From positions 1-10,004 of the forward strand of contig JAPHTL010000265.1 of the NCBI GenBank assembly GCA_026193355.1: DNA of 10,004 nucleotides, written 5' to 3'. The notes under the pieces were generated by a model. The model did not search any database, was not told where the DNA came from, and worked only from the letters and a program-made list of their open reading frames with translations. The DNA comes from Rhodospirillales bacterium (GTDB lineage Bacteria; Pseudomonadota; Alphaproteobacteria; Rhodospirillales; JAPHTL01). Positions 1-6,702 of the stretch are shown here, piece by piece; the first letter of the stretch is position 1; each line of letters opens with the position of its first letter. Position numbers and translations under genes: made by a program.

Positions 1-657
1 CGAATCGCTGGTTTCAAGAAGGGTTCGCCCGACCGCGAAGTCGCCGAGGTTCAGAACCTTGTAGGATTCAAGCTCCACATCGGCGTGGGTGGAAAGAACG
101 ACAATTCCGCCTCCTTTCCGATGTTCGGCTACGGCGGTTTCCAGTCGTGCGATGGATTCCTTGTCCAGCGCCGTCGTCGGTTCGTCCAGAAGCCAGAGAG
201 GTGCCCGGCTCGCCATGATGCGGGCCAGATTCAGCCGTCGTTTCTGCCCGGCGGACAGGAAACGTCCCGGTACATCATGAAGGTGCCCGATGCCGAGAGT
301 GGTGAGGGCCTGCGTGACGGCGTCATCCGTCTGACGCCCGTCGGGGCGCAGGCCCGCCCAGAATCGCAGGTTTTCCTCCACCGTCAGGACCGCTTTGACC
401 GCGTCATGGTGCCCGACATAGTGAAAGCGCCCCCGGTGTTCTTCCGGCTCGTCGCCTACGGGGGTGCCATTCCAGGCCATGCTTCCGACGACGGGACGCA
501 AAAGCCCGGCCATCATGCGTAAAAGGCTGGATTTGCCACTGCCGTTAGGGCCGATCAGAATCAGGGCATCCCCCGGCACCGTCTCAAACGATAAACCCCG
601 GAAGACCATACGGTCGCCGCGAATACAGGTCAGGTCGGTTCCGGTGAACAGGCTCAT
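1..657 (-). CDS. ccmA: CcmA, heme exporter ATP-binding protein (3' end cut by window edge)
   Basis: This is the ATPase subunit of the CcmAB(CD) ABC complex, which in system I cytochrome c maturation acts at the inner membrane to release holo-CcmE for heme delivery. I translated 219 codons from the ATG at 657; the frame is open to base 1. The Walker A motif GPNGSGKS is at residues 36-43, a VGHHDAVK stretch in the Q-loop region follows, the ABC signature LSAGQ is at 134-138, and Walker B LWLLDEP ends with D158-E159. CcmA proteins are usually about 200-215 residues, so at most a short tail is missing. The protein is only an ATPase with no membrane segment, and ccmB would be expected just beyond the left edge. 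The motifs plus the CcmA-like LSAGQKRRLNLARI block separate it from Liv-type ATPases. The rest of the ccm cluster is inferred, not seen. Confidence 0.93.
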   Translation of the reverse strand, partial: MSLFTGTDLTCIRGDRMVFRGLSFETVPGDALILIGPNGSGKSSLLRMMAGLLRPVVGSMAWNGTPVGDEPEEHRGRFHYVGHHDAVKAVLTVEENLRFWAGLRPDGRQTDDAVTQALTTLGIGHLHDVPGRFLSAGQKRRLNLARIMASRAPLWLLDEPTTALDKESIARLETAVAEHRKGGGIVVLSTHADVELESYKVLNLGDFAVGRTLLETSDS

Positions 658-713
658 GAAGGATGGGTCACGCGAAATGATTGGGCCAGGGGCCACGGGA
701 AAACGCCGTGGGA

Positions 714-722
714 CTTATAGCA
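714..722 (-). promoter_or_regulatory. Candidate extended -10 promoter for ccmA
   Basis: Read on the minus strand, the sequence is TGC-TATAAG: a TG-N extension followed by a hexamer matching TATAAT at five of six positions. A weak TTGGCG -35 candidate lies 19 bases upstream. A start about seven bases downstream would give a leader of roughly 50 nt before the ccmA ATG at 657. A 6-bp inverted repeat (693-698 with 706-711, 7-base loop) would fall at the transcript 5' end. Prediction by eye only. Confidence 0.4.
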
Positions 723-777
723 AATTCGGCCCCCGTCGCGCCAAGGCAAATTGCCGTGACTGTTCGGGTGGAAAATG

Positions 778-809
778 CAGCGGCCGGGAGGGGAGACACC
801 CGGCCGCTG
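778..809. repeat. Perfect 11-bp GC-rich inverted repeat
   Basis: The arms cagcggccggg (778-788) and cccggccgctg (799-809) are exact reverse complements around a 10-base loop. It is very GC-rich and would form a stable stem. There is no real T tract on either side: the minus strand continues CATTTTCC and the plus strand GAGTTCGG. It may be a backup terminator for the long minus-strand operon, an extragenic palindrome of a dispersed family, or a structure upstream of ccmA. Its role is not established. Confidence 0.7.
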
Positions 810-836
810 GGAGTTCGGCATCCGTTTCTCAGAATG

Positions 837-867
837 CGGCGCAAGTGAGGGGGGGGGGACTGCGCCG
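837..867. repeat. 7-bp inverted repeat enclosing a ten-G tract
   Basis: The arms cggcgca (837-843) and tgcgccg (861-867) are perfect reverse complements. The 17-base loop contains ten consecutive G residues (849-858). The tract lies in non-coding DNA about 130 bases upstream of the ccmA -10 candidate and about 135 bases beyond the operon terminator. A homopolymer of this length is prone to slippage, but no reading frame crosses it, so a switching role is speculative. Confidence 0.6.
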
Positions 868-960
868 GGCGTTCTCTGTGGAAGCCTTATGATGTATTTC
901 TAGGCCTCAAATATGGCGATATTATGCTTTCTTTTTTAATTTTTTCGTTTCTCTAACTGA
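868..960. other. AT-rich non-coding stretch, no gene recognised
   Basis: This is the remainder of the 402-base gap between ccmA and the seven-gene operon. From about 885 the sequence turns markedly AT-rich (for example cttttttaattttttcg around 931-947), in contrast to the GC-rich surroundings. I see no convincing coding frame, tRNA or structured RNA. The right part merges into the T-rich tail of the terminator that follows. Confidence 0.5.
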
Positions 961-1011
961 TTGAAATAAAAGATAAAATATAAAACGCAAACGGCGGGCT
1001 TTCGCCCGCCG
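961..1011 (-). terminator. Rho-independent terminator of the import/ligase operon
   Basis: On the minus strand an 8-bp GC stem (cggcgggc, GAAA tetraloop, gcccgccg; window positions 992-1011) is followed directly by TTTGCGTTTTATATTTT and more T-rich sequence down to about 961. It lies 48 bases after the TAA of the last operon gene. A tetraloop hairpin with an immediate U tract is a textbook intrinsic terminator, and it separates the operon from ccmA, which is transcribed in the same direction. Confidence 0.9.
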
Positions 1012-1059
1012 CCGTAAATCTGCCCGAATCTGTCCCTGAAGTAGGGTTATTCGCTCATC

Positions 1060-2304
1060 TTATTCATAGGTGCGAATGTCGTCGATGACTTTGCCATCAT
1101 TGGGAAGGCTTCCCGGTTCGGCGAAATCGACCGCGCCACGGACCTTGCACAGCGCCTGAATATCGGATGCGATGGCCGCGGCCAGTTCATCATTGCCCCC
1201 GCCCGCCACTTCACAGATCAGGGTCATGCTGTCGCGGTTGTCTTTGTTGTCCACCACCAGCCGCGCCTTGGTGACGGCGTCGTGGCGCTTCACCACTTCG
1301 TTGACCTGGGAGGGGTGCACGAACATGCCCTTGACCTTGGTTGTCTGGTCGGCGCGTCCCATCCATCCCTTGATCCGCATGTTCGTGCGGCCGCAAGGGC
1401 TGGTTCCAGGGAGGACGGCGGATAGGTCCCCTGTTGCAAAACGGATCAGGGGGTAGTCGGAAGAGGTCAGGTTCGTGACGACAACTTCGCCCACCTCGCC
1501 GGGGGCGACAGGGTCACCGGTGCCGGGACGGACGATTTCGACCAGAACGCCCTCGTCGATGGTCATGCCTTCAAGTGCCGGCGTTTCATAGGCGATCAGG
1601 CCCAGATCCGCCGTGGCGTAGTTCTGGAATACGGAGATGCCCCTGTCGGCGAACTGCTGGCGCAGGCTTGGCGGCAGTGCTTCGCCGCCGCAGACGGCCT
1701 TCTTGAAGCACGAAACGTCCGCGCCAGCTTCCTCGGCCTTTTCCAGAATGATCTTCAGGAACGACGGTGTGCCCGTGAATGCGTTGGGCTTGATATCGGC
1801 AATAACCTGCAATTGCTGCTCGGTCTGTCCGATGCCGGCGGGAATGACTGCGCACCCGACGGCGCGCGCGCCACAGTCGAGGATGAACCCGCCGGGCGTC
1901 AGGTGATAGGAAAAGGTGTTGTGGACAACGTCGCCACGCCTGAAACCCGATGCAAAAAGGCTGCGTCCCGTGCGCCAGTAGTCCCCATCCGCTCCCTCGG
2001 GTTCGTAGATCGGGCCGGGTGACTGGAATATGCGGCCGACAAGGCCGGTCGGTTTCCCGGCAAGCCCGCCGAAGGGAGGCGTAGCCTTCTGCTTCTCCAT
2101 CAGGTCTGACTTGCGCGTCACCGGCAGCGCGGCAAGCGCTTCGCGTGAAGTGATGTTCGCGGGGTCGATGTCTTTCAGGATCGCGCCGAAGTAATCGGCA
2201 TTCGACTTCGCATAAGCGATCTGGGCCGAAAGGGCGGCCATCTGGTCGCGTTCACGGGTCTCCGGATCGCGGGTTTCCAGAGTATCGTAGAATTCAGTCG
2301 TCAT
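1060..2304 (-). CDS. Phenylacetate-CoA-ligase (PaaK)-like protein with atypical P-loop
   Basis: This 414-residue protein resembles PaaK, an ANL-superfamily AMP-forming CoA ligase acting on aryl acids in the cytoplasm; PaaK proteins are usually 430-440 residues. Visible family features are an N-terminal half with FTGTPSFLKIILEKA (176-190), GGEALP (206-211), QNYATADLG (227-235) where PaaK has YGLSE, RFATGDLS (288-295) with the ribose-binding Asp, GWMGRADQTTKVKGMFVHPSQ (313-333) at the hinge and C-terminal lobe, and a terminal NDGKV with Lys405 where the catalytic lysine would sit. The adenylate-forming P-loop (SSGTTGKPT in PaaK) is not recognisable: the corresponding stretch reads FQSPGPIYEP (93-102). 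It starts 21 bases after livF with a GGGGGA ribosome site and ends just before the terminator, so it is the last operon gene. It may be an active divergent ligase, a different acyl transferase, or an accessory protein. The fold assignment is firm; the substrate is unknown. Confidence 0.85.
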   Translation of the reverse strand: MTTEFYDTLETRDPETRERDQMAALSAQIAYAKSNADYFGAILKDIDPANITSREALAALPVTRKSDLMEKQKATPPFGGLAGKPTGLVGRIFQSPGPIYEPEGADGDYWRTGRSLFASGFRRGDVVHNTFSYHLTPGGFILDCGARAVGCAVIPAGIGQTEQQLQVIADIKPNAFTGTPSFLKIILEKAEEAGADVSCFKKAVCGGEALPPSLRQQFADRGISVFQNYATADLGLIAYETPALEGMTIDEGVLVEIVRPGTGDPVAPGEVGEVVVTNLTSSDYPLIRFATGDLSAVLPGTSPCGRTNMRIKGWMGRADQTTKVKGMFVHPSQVNEVVKRHDAVTKARLVVDNKDNRDSMTLICEVAGGGNDELAAAIASDIQALCKVRGAVDFAEPGSLPNDGKVIDDIRTYE

Positions 2305-2325
2305 GATTCCCCCAATGGCGTCAGG

Positions 2326-3171
2326 TCAGGACAGCCAGCGTTTGCGTCGACGGTAATGTTTGACGTCGCGGAAGCTCCTGCGGCCACCTGAATCGAGGCC
2401 GAGGTAGAACTCCTTGACGTCTTCGTTGTTGCGCAGGGTTTCGCCGTCGCCGTCCATGACGACCCGGCCGTTTTCCAGAATGTAGCCGTAGTCGGCGTAG
2501 CGAAGGCCGACGATGGCGTTCTGCTCGGCGAGCAGGAAGCTCACGCCTTCCTTTTCATTCAGCCTGTGGACGATCTCGAAGATTTCCTCGACCAGCTGCG
2601 GCGCAAGGCCCATGGACGGTTCGTCCAGCAGGATCATTTCCGGGTTCGCCATAAGGGCGCGCCCGATTGCAGTCATCTGCTGTTCGCCGCCCGATGTGTA
2701 CCCGGCCTGACTGGTCCGGCGCTCCCTGAGGCGCGGAAAATAGTGATAGACCAGATCCAGTGAATCGCGGATGCCCTTGGCGCCGTCCCTGCGCGTATAG
2801 GCGCCGGTCAGAAGGTTTTCCTCGACCGTCAGGTGTTCGAAACAGTGCCGGCCTTCCATGACCTGGATGACGCCGCGCATGACGAGGTCGGACGGCGACA
2901 GCTTTTCGATCTGCTCACCCTTGTAGATGATGTTGCCCTTGGTTACGTCGCCGCGTTCCGCGCCCAGAAGATTGGAGACGGCCTTCAGGGTGGTTGTCTT
3001 GCCCGCGCCGTTGGCGCCGAGGAGGGCGACGATCTTGCCTTTCGGAACTTCGAGCGACACGCCCTTCAACACCAGGATGACGTGATCGTAGATCACCTCG
3101 ATGTTGTTAACGGAAAGCAGGTTTTCCTGTTCCTGTTCGGCTGCCGGCGTTTCTTTTGCTTGCGCGCTCAT
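2326..3171 (-). CDS. livF: LivF-type ABC importer ATPase with basic C-terminal tail
   Basis: This is the second ATPase of the branched-chain-amino-acid-family (HAAT) importer, pairing with the LivG-type subunit under the LivH/LivM permeases on the cytoplasmic face. The 281 residues show Walker A GANGAGKTT (52-60), QVMEGRHCFEHLTVEENL (103-120) after the Q-loop, the signature TSGGEQQ (159-165), Walker B MILLDEP (179-185), SMGLAP in the D-loop, and AEQNA where LivF proteins carry Gln at the switch position. LivF is normally about 235 residues; here there is a Glu-rich N-terminal extension of about 18 residues and a basic tail (264-281) ending RRRKRWLS. A hairpin separates it from the binding-protein gene upstream, and the PaaK-like gene follows after 21 bases. 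The SD sequence is weak (GGGAAG, 14 bases before the ATG). The family is certain; the amino-acid substrate implied by the gene name is not. Confidence 0.93.
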   Translation of the reverse strand: MSAQAKETPAAEQEQENLLSVNNIEVIYDHVILVLKGVSLEVPKGKIVALLGANGAGKTTTLKAVSNLLGAERGDVTKGNIIYKGEQIEKLSPSDLVMRGVIQVMEGRHCFEHLTVEENLLTGAYTRRDGAKGIRDSLDLVYHYFPRLRERRTSQAGYTSGGEQQMTAIGRALMANPEMILLDEPSMGLAPQLVEEIFEIVHRLNEKEGVSFLLAEQNAIVGLRYADYGYILENGRVVMDGDGETLRNNEDVKEFYLGLDSGGRRSFRDVKHYRRRKRWLS

Positions 3172-3200
3172 GGCTGTCTCGTCTTCCCGGTTTCGTTCGT

Positions 3201-3230
3201 TTTATTCAATTAATGAAAATAACTAATCAA
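3201..3230 (-). promoter_or_regulatory. Candidate internal promoter for livF and the PaaK-like gene
   Basis: On the minus strand, TTGATT (3225-3230) and AATAAA (3201-3206) are separated by 18 bases in an AT-rich stretch, 30 bases upstream of the livF start. It begins inside the T tract that follows the hairpin after the binding-protein gene. If real, it would let the last two genes be expressed when transcription stops at that hairpin. Weak, sequence-only prediction. Confidence 0.28.
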
Positions 3231-3268
3231 AAAAAAGGTGGTCAGCCGCCGGCCCGAAGGCCGGCGGC
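3229..3268 (-). terminator. Intercistronic hairpin with T tract after the binding-protein gene
   Basis: A perfect 10-bp GC stem (3245-3254 with 3259-3268) closes on a TTCG tetraloop when read on the minus strand, an exceptionally stable RNA loop. Eight T residues (3229-3236) follow after an 8-base gap. It lies 14 bases after the TGA of the substrate-binding-protein gene. Because of the gap before the T tract it is probably a partial terminator or a 3'-end stabiliser, which would raise binding-protein mRNA above that of livF and the last gene. Confidence 0.75.
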
Positions 3269-3282
3269 AAAACCATGAAGGA

Positions 3283-4596
3283 TCACATGCACTTGGGCGT
3301 GATGTTGTTTTCCTTCGCGTAGGCGGCTGAGTCTTCCGCAATCAAGGCGTCCGTGATCTCGCGGTCGGTGTCGTACCACTTGGAGATGATGTCGAACTTC
3401 TTGGCCTTGGCGTCCCAACGCTGGATCGCGACCTTGCGCGGGCCGGCGTGGTTGTCACAGCTGATCTGTACCGGCTGCGCGAAGTTCGGAAGACCGATTT
3501 CATTCAGACGCGCTTCGGTAAGGTTGAGGGATTCATAACCGTCCCTGACCATTGCCGGAGTCACTTCCTTGGTCTTGTGGATCTTCATCGCAGTGCGAAC
3601 GGCTTCCTCGAAATACACACCCGCGATGATGCCGCGGTTGTAGCCGACTTCGCCGACACGATCGGCTTCGCCGGCGCCCTTGTTGGCGCCATAGACGACC
3701 TTCTTGATTTCGGCGTGCAGCGGGAAACCGTCACCCGGGGCCGTGAAGGCGCCCGAAAGGTAACCATGCGCGTCGTCACCGGCGGGCAGGACATCCTGCT
3801 CGCTGCCCGACCACCAGATACCGATGAAGCGATCCATCGGGAAGCGGATCGAAGCGGCTTCCTTGATGGCGACCTGGTTCATGACGCCCCAGCCCCACAT
3901 CAGGACCCAATCGGGCTTCTCGCGGCGAACCTGCAACCAGGTGGCCTTCTGCTCCTGACCGGGATGATCCACGGGCAGCAGCATCACATTGAAGCCGTAC
4001 TTGGCGCCCATTGATTCGAGCGTGCGGATCGGCTCCTTGCCGTATGCGGAGTTGTGATAGACAAGGGCGATCTTCTTGCCCTTCAGCTTGTCCATACCAC
4101 CTGACTTCTCGCCGATGTACTTGACGAAGACAGCCGCGCCATCCCAGTAGGTCGCCGGGAAATTGAAGACCCAGGGGAACACCGCGCCATTGACGGCCGA
4201 GGTGCGGCCATAGCCCATGGAGTGAATGGGAATCTGATCCGACGATGCTTTCGGGATCAGCTGATAGGTGATGCCCGTCGACAGTGGGTGAACGACCAGC
4301 GAACGTGAAGGGGCTTCGTCCTTGACCTTCTCGTAGCACTCGACGCCGACCTTGGTGTTGTAGCCGGTTTCACAGGGTACGAGCTTGACCTTGACACCCT
4401 CGATGCCGCCCTTCTCGTTAAGCAGCGTCAGATAATCGGCAAAGCCGTTGGCGTAGGGAATGCCGCTGGGCGCGTAGGGGCCGGTCCGGTAGTCCAGTGA
4501 CGGGACCACCAGTTCGTAGGCCTTGGCGCCGGTCGCGAACAACGGCGTCGCAATGATCGCCGCGGCCGCAAAGGTAGCCAGTTTCTTGAAGTTCAT
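3283..4596 (-). CDS. Periplasmic substrate-binding protein of HAAT-type ABC importer
   Basis: This is the solute receptor for the importer, 437 residues, of the LivJ/LivK-like (Peripla_BP_6) fold. I start it at the ATG at 4596 because GGGAGGT sits six bases upstream and a clean signal peptide follows (MNFKK, then a hydrophobic core, with cleavage predicted after AKA at 24-26). There is no lipobox, so it should be soluble in the periplasm. Family marks are TGPYAPSG (38-45), an NEKGGI block (60-65), TYWDGAAVFVKYI (149-161) and IALVYHNSAYGKEP (176-189). Cys75/Cys87 could form the disulfide typical of this fold, and Cys380/Cys436 perhaps a second one. Aromatic clusters WGWG (234-237) and WW (261-262) may contribute to the ligand cleft or hinge. 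It is longer than LivJ (about 345 mature residues). Genomes often label such proteins branched-chain amino acid receptors, but the context here points to a carboxylic acid. Ligand unknown. Confidence 0.9.
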   Translation of the reverse strand: MNFKKLATFAAAAIIATPLFATGAKAYELVVPSLDYRTGPYAPSGIPYANGFADYLTLLNEKGGIEGVKVKLVPCETGYNTKVGVECYEKVKDEAPSRSLVVHPLSTGITYQLIPKASSDQIPIHSMGYGRTSAVNGAVFPWVFNFPATYWDGAAVFVKYIGEKSGGMDKLKGKKIALVYHNSAYGKEPIRTLESMGAKYGFNVMLLPVDHPGQEQKATWLQVRREKPDWVLMWGWGVMNQVAIKEAASIRFPMDRFIGIWWSGSEQDVLPAGDDAHGYLSGAFTAPGDGFPLHAEIKKVVYGANKGAGEADRVGEVGYNRGIIAGVYFEEAVRTAMKIHKTKEVTPAMVRDGYESLNLTEARLNEIGLPNFAQPVQISCDNHAGPRKVAIQRWDAKAKKFDIISKWYDTDREITDALIAEDSAAYAKENNITPKCM

Positions 4597-4602
4597 TAGA
4601 AA

Positions 4603-4609
4603 ACCTCCC
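4603..4609 (-). promoter_or_regulatory. Strong ribosome binding site deciding the binding-protein start
   Basis: GGGAGGT on the minus strand lies six bases upstream of the ATG at 4596. It is the best Shine-Dalgarno match in the operon and supports this start over an in-frame codon 159 bases further upstream, inside livM. Confidence 0.75.
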
Positions 4610-4678
4610 TTTTTTCTCTTTTGTCTCGGGGGGCAGCATGCCTCCCGGAACCTCTTTGTCGCCTTCTGTCCCCGGATA

Positions 4679-5755
4679 TTAATGCGGGAAGGGCCAGAGG
4701 CGCAGCTTTTCCTTCGTGATCTGCCAGAGCCGCGCGAAACCGTGCGGTTCGACAATCAGGAAGATGATGATCATGGTGCCCATCAGCATAATCTCAACAT
4801 GCTTGGCAGTCACGGCCATGATTGACAGCCCGTCGACCATGAAGTTCTTCAGCAGGATGGGCATGAGGACCATGAAGGCCGCGCCCAAGAACGATCCGAG
4901 CACGGTGCCCAAACCACCGATGATGACGATGAACAGGATCAGGAATGATTGGCTGATGCCGAAGGCTTCACCGACCTCGGCCGCGCCCAGCCACACGGCG
5001 AAGTAAAGCGAACCCGACATTCCGATGTAGAAGGAGCTGACGGCGAATGCGCCAAGTTTGGCGTCAAGCGGCTTGATGCCGATGATTTCCGCCGCGATGT
5101 CCATATCGCGGATTGCCATCCAGGCGCGTCCAATGCGTCCGCGCGCAATGTTCTTGGCGATCAGTCCGAAAACCAGAACGAAACCCAGGCAGAACAGATA
5201 TTTGACCGCTGGTGCGGCCTCCGGTCCCGTGATCTGGAAGCCGAACATGACCATGCGGGTGGCGCTGATCTGACCAGAGGCGCTGTAGTTGTAGAACCAC
5301 CCCACCTTGTTGAAGAGCCACACCAGGAAGAACTGCGCGGCCAGAGTCGCGACGGCAAGGTAGAAGCCCTTGATCCGCAGGCTTGGAATACCGAACAGGA
5401 TGCCGACCATCGCCGTGATTCCTCCGGAAAGGAGGATGATCAGGATGAAGTTCATCTCGGGGAACATGGTCATCAGCTTGTAGGTGGCGTAGGCGCCGAC
5501 CGCCATGAAACCACCGGTGCCGAGGCTGAGCTGACCGCAGTATCCCGTCAGAATATTCAGACCCATCGCCGCGAGAGCGTAGATAAGAAAGGGCAGGAAG
5601 ATGGCGTTGGCCCAGTAATCGTCGATATAGAAGGGCACGACGAAGACGGCGATGGCCAAAATGGCATAAACGAACCACCGGTCCTGGGCGATCGGAAAGA
5701 TCGCCTGATCGGTTTGATAGCTCGTTTTGAACTGACCTGATTCGCGGTAGAACAT
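4679..5755 (-). CDS. livM: LivM-type ABC importer permease
   Basis: This is the second inner-membrane permease of the importer, 358 residues, forming the translocation pathway with the LivH-type subunit. Hydrophobic segments run through about 29-45, 50-70, 103-125, 131-148, 185-201, 235-256, 270-300 and 320-336. The LivM hallmark NILTGYCGQLSLGTGGF is at 67-83, and the cytoplasmic loop that contacts the ATPase is at 206-227 (GRIGRAWMAIRDMDIAAEIIGI, given here as positions 206-227 with key residues G206, R213-A214, D217, A221-A222, G226). The C-terminal EPHGFARLW (336-344) replaces the commoner EPRGLA/GLW. It begins three bases after the livH stop with no clear SD, which suggests translational coupling. 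An 82-base gap with an imperfect hairpin follows before the binding-protein gene. The family is secure. Confidence 0.93.
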   Translation of the reverse strand: MFYRESGQFKTSYQTDQAIFPIAQDRWFVYAILAIAVFVVPFYIDDYWANAIFLPFLIYALAAMGLNILTGYCGQLSLGTGGFMAVGAYATYKLMTMFPEMNFILIILLSGGITAMVGILFGIPSLRIKGFYLAVATLAAQFFLVWLFNKVGWFYNYSASGQISATRMVMFGFQITGPEAAPAVKYLFCLGFVLVFGLIAKNIARGRIGRAWMAIRDMDIAAEIIGIKPLDAKLGAFAVSSFYIGMSGSLYFAVWLGAAEVGEAFGISQSFLILFIVIIGGLGTVLGSFLGAAFMVLMPILLKNFMVDGLSIMAVTAKHVEIMLMGTMIIIFLIVEPHGFARLWQITKEKLRLWPFPH

Positions 5756-5758
5756 TCG

Positions 5759-6682
5759 TTACACCCGTTCGATGATTTTTTCGCCGAAAAGCCCTTGCGG
5801 ACGGAACACCAGGAACACCAGCGCAAGCACATAGGCGAACCAGTTTTCGATCGCGCCGCCAACGAAGGGCCCGACATAGACCTCGGCCAGCTTTTCGCCG
5901 ACCCCGATGATCAGGCCGCCAATGATGGCGCCCGGTACTGATGTGAAGCCGCCGAGGATCAGCACGGGCAGCGCCTTGAGCGCGATCAGCGACAGCGAGA
6001 ACTGTACGCCTGATTTTGACCCCCACATGATTCCGGCAACCAGCGCGACGATGCCCGCGACCGACCAGACGACGACCCAGATGCTGTGAAGCGAGATGCC
6101 AACGGAAAGGGCAGCCTGATGGTCATCGGCGACGGCGCGCAGCGCGCGCCCAACACGGGTTTTCTGGAAAAAGATGGCCAGCACGATGACGAGAACCGTC
6201 GCGGTGACCGCAGCGACAATCTCAAGCTTCTCGATATAGAGGCCGTAGTCGTCCAGAAGGAAGTCGACGGCGCCCTGCGGAATGCCGATGTCCAGCGGCT
6301 TCACGTCCGAACCGAACATGATGTCGCCAGCGCCTTCAAGGAAATAGGCCAGCCCGATGGTCGCCATGAAAAGGATGATGGCGTCCTGATTGACAAGGAA
6401 TCTGAGAACGAATCTTTCAATCATCCAGGCAAGAATGATCATCACCCCCATCGTGGCGATGACCCCCAGCCATATGGGAAGATAAAAGCCGAACCAGCGG
6501 TCCATGAACCCGCCGGGGCTGATGAAGTCGAACAGGGCGAGCGCCGCGAACAGGCACATGACGCCCTGGGCGAAGTTGAAAATGCCCGAAGCCTTGAAAA
6601 TGAGAACGAAGCCAAGGGCCACCAGCGCGTACATGACGCCTGCCATGAGGCCACTGATTACGGTTTCCGCTAAAAAAAGCAT
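5759..6682 (-). CDS. livH: LivH-type ABC importer permease
   Basis: This is the first inner-membrane permease of the HAAT importer, 307 residues, the usual length. It shows about eight hydrophobic segments: roughly 8-30, 36-55, 67-88, 100-118, 152-171, 200-220, 232-262 and 280-294. Family marks are the N-terminal GLMAGVMYALVALGFVLIFK (11-30), GIFNFAQG (33-40), the ATPase-contacting loop VGRALRAVADDHQAALSVGI (177-196), LGGFTSVPGA..GG (243-256) and the C-terminal RPQGLFG (294-300). The gene lies 20 bases after livG and three before livM in one strand order, as in livHMGF-type operons, although here livG precedes livH. It starts at ATG 6682 with a GAGG site 10 bases upstream. No anomaly was seen; the substrate cannot be inferred from this subunit. 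Confidence 0.94.
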   Translation of the reverse strand: MLFLAETVISGLMAGVMYALVALGFVLIFKASGIFNFAQGVMCLFAALALFDFISPGGFMDRWFGFYLPIWLGVIATMGVMIILAWMIERFVLRFLVNQDAIILFMATIGLAYFLEGAGDIMFGSDVKPLDIGIPQGAVDFLLDDYGLYIEKLEIVAAVTATVLVIVLAIFFQKTRVGRALRAVADDHQAALSVGISLHSIWVVVWSVAGIVALVAGIMWGSKSGVQFSLSLIALKALPVLILGGFTSVPGAIIGGLIIGVGEKLAEVYVGPFVGGAIENWFAYVLALVFLVFRPQGLFGEKIIERV

Positions 6683-6702
6683 CCTGCGTTTGCCTCGCTT
6701 CG

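Noticed and set aside
778..809. 11-bp palindrome as a main intrinsic terminator
   Set aside because: There is no adequate T run on either strand, and a far better terminator for the operon is at 961-1011.
464..892. Plus-strand frame from inside ccmA through the non-coding gap
   Set aside because: It starts antisense to the CcmA Walker A region, crosses two hairpins and the G tract, and has no ribosome site or recognisable protein.
4610..4678. Imperfect hairpin around gcatgc between livM and the binding-protein gene
   Set aside because: The stem has a mismatch and a three-base loop with no T tract directly after it. It is not convincing as a terminator or regulatory RNA.
4597..4755. In-frame upstream extension of the binding-protein gene to 4755 (53 extra residues)
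   Set aside because: It overlaps the end of livM, is rich in Arg/Ser/Lys unlike the family, has no ribosome site, and would bury the obvious signal peptide that starts at 4596 behind GGGAGGT.
4949..5740. Plus-strand open frame opposite livM, and similar ones opposite livG, livH and the binding-protein gene
   Set aside because: Same mirror effect. The products are charged, low-complexity and unlike any family, while the minus-strand genes are complete.
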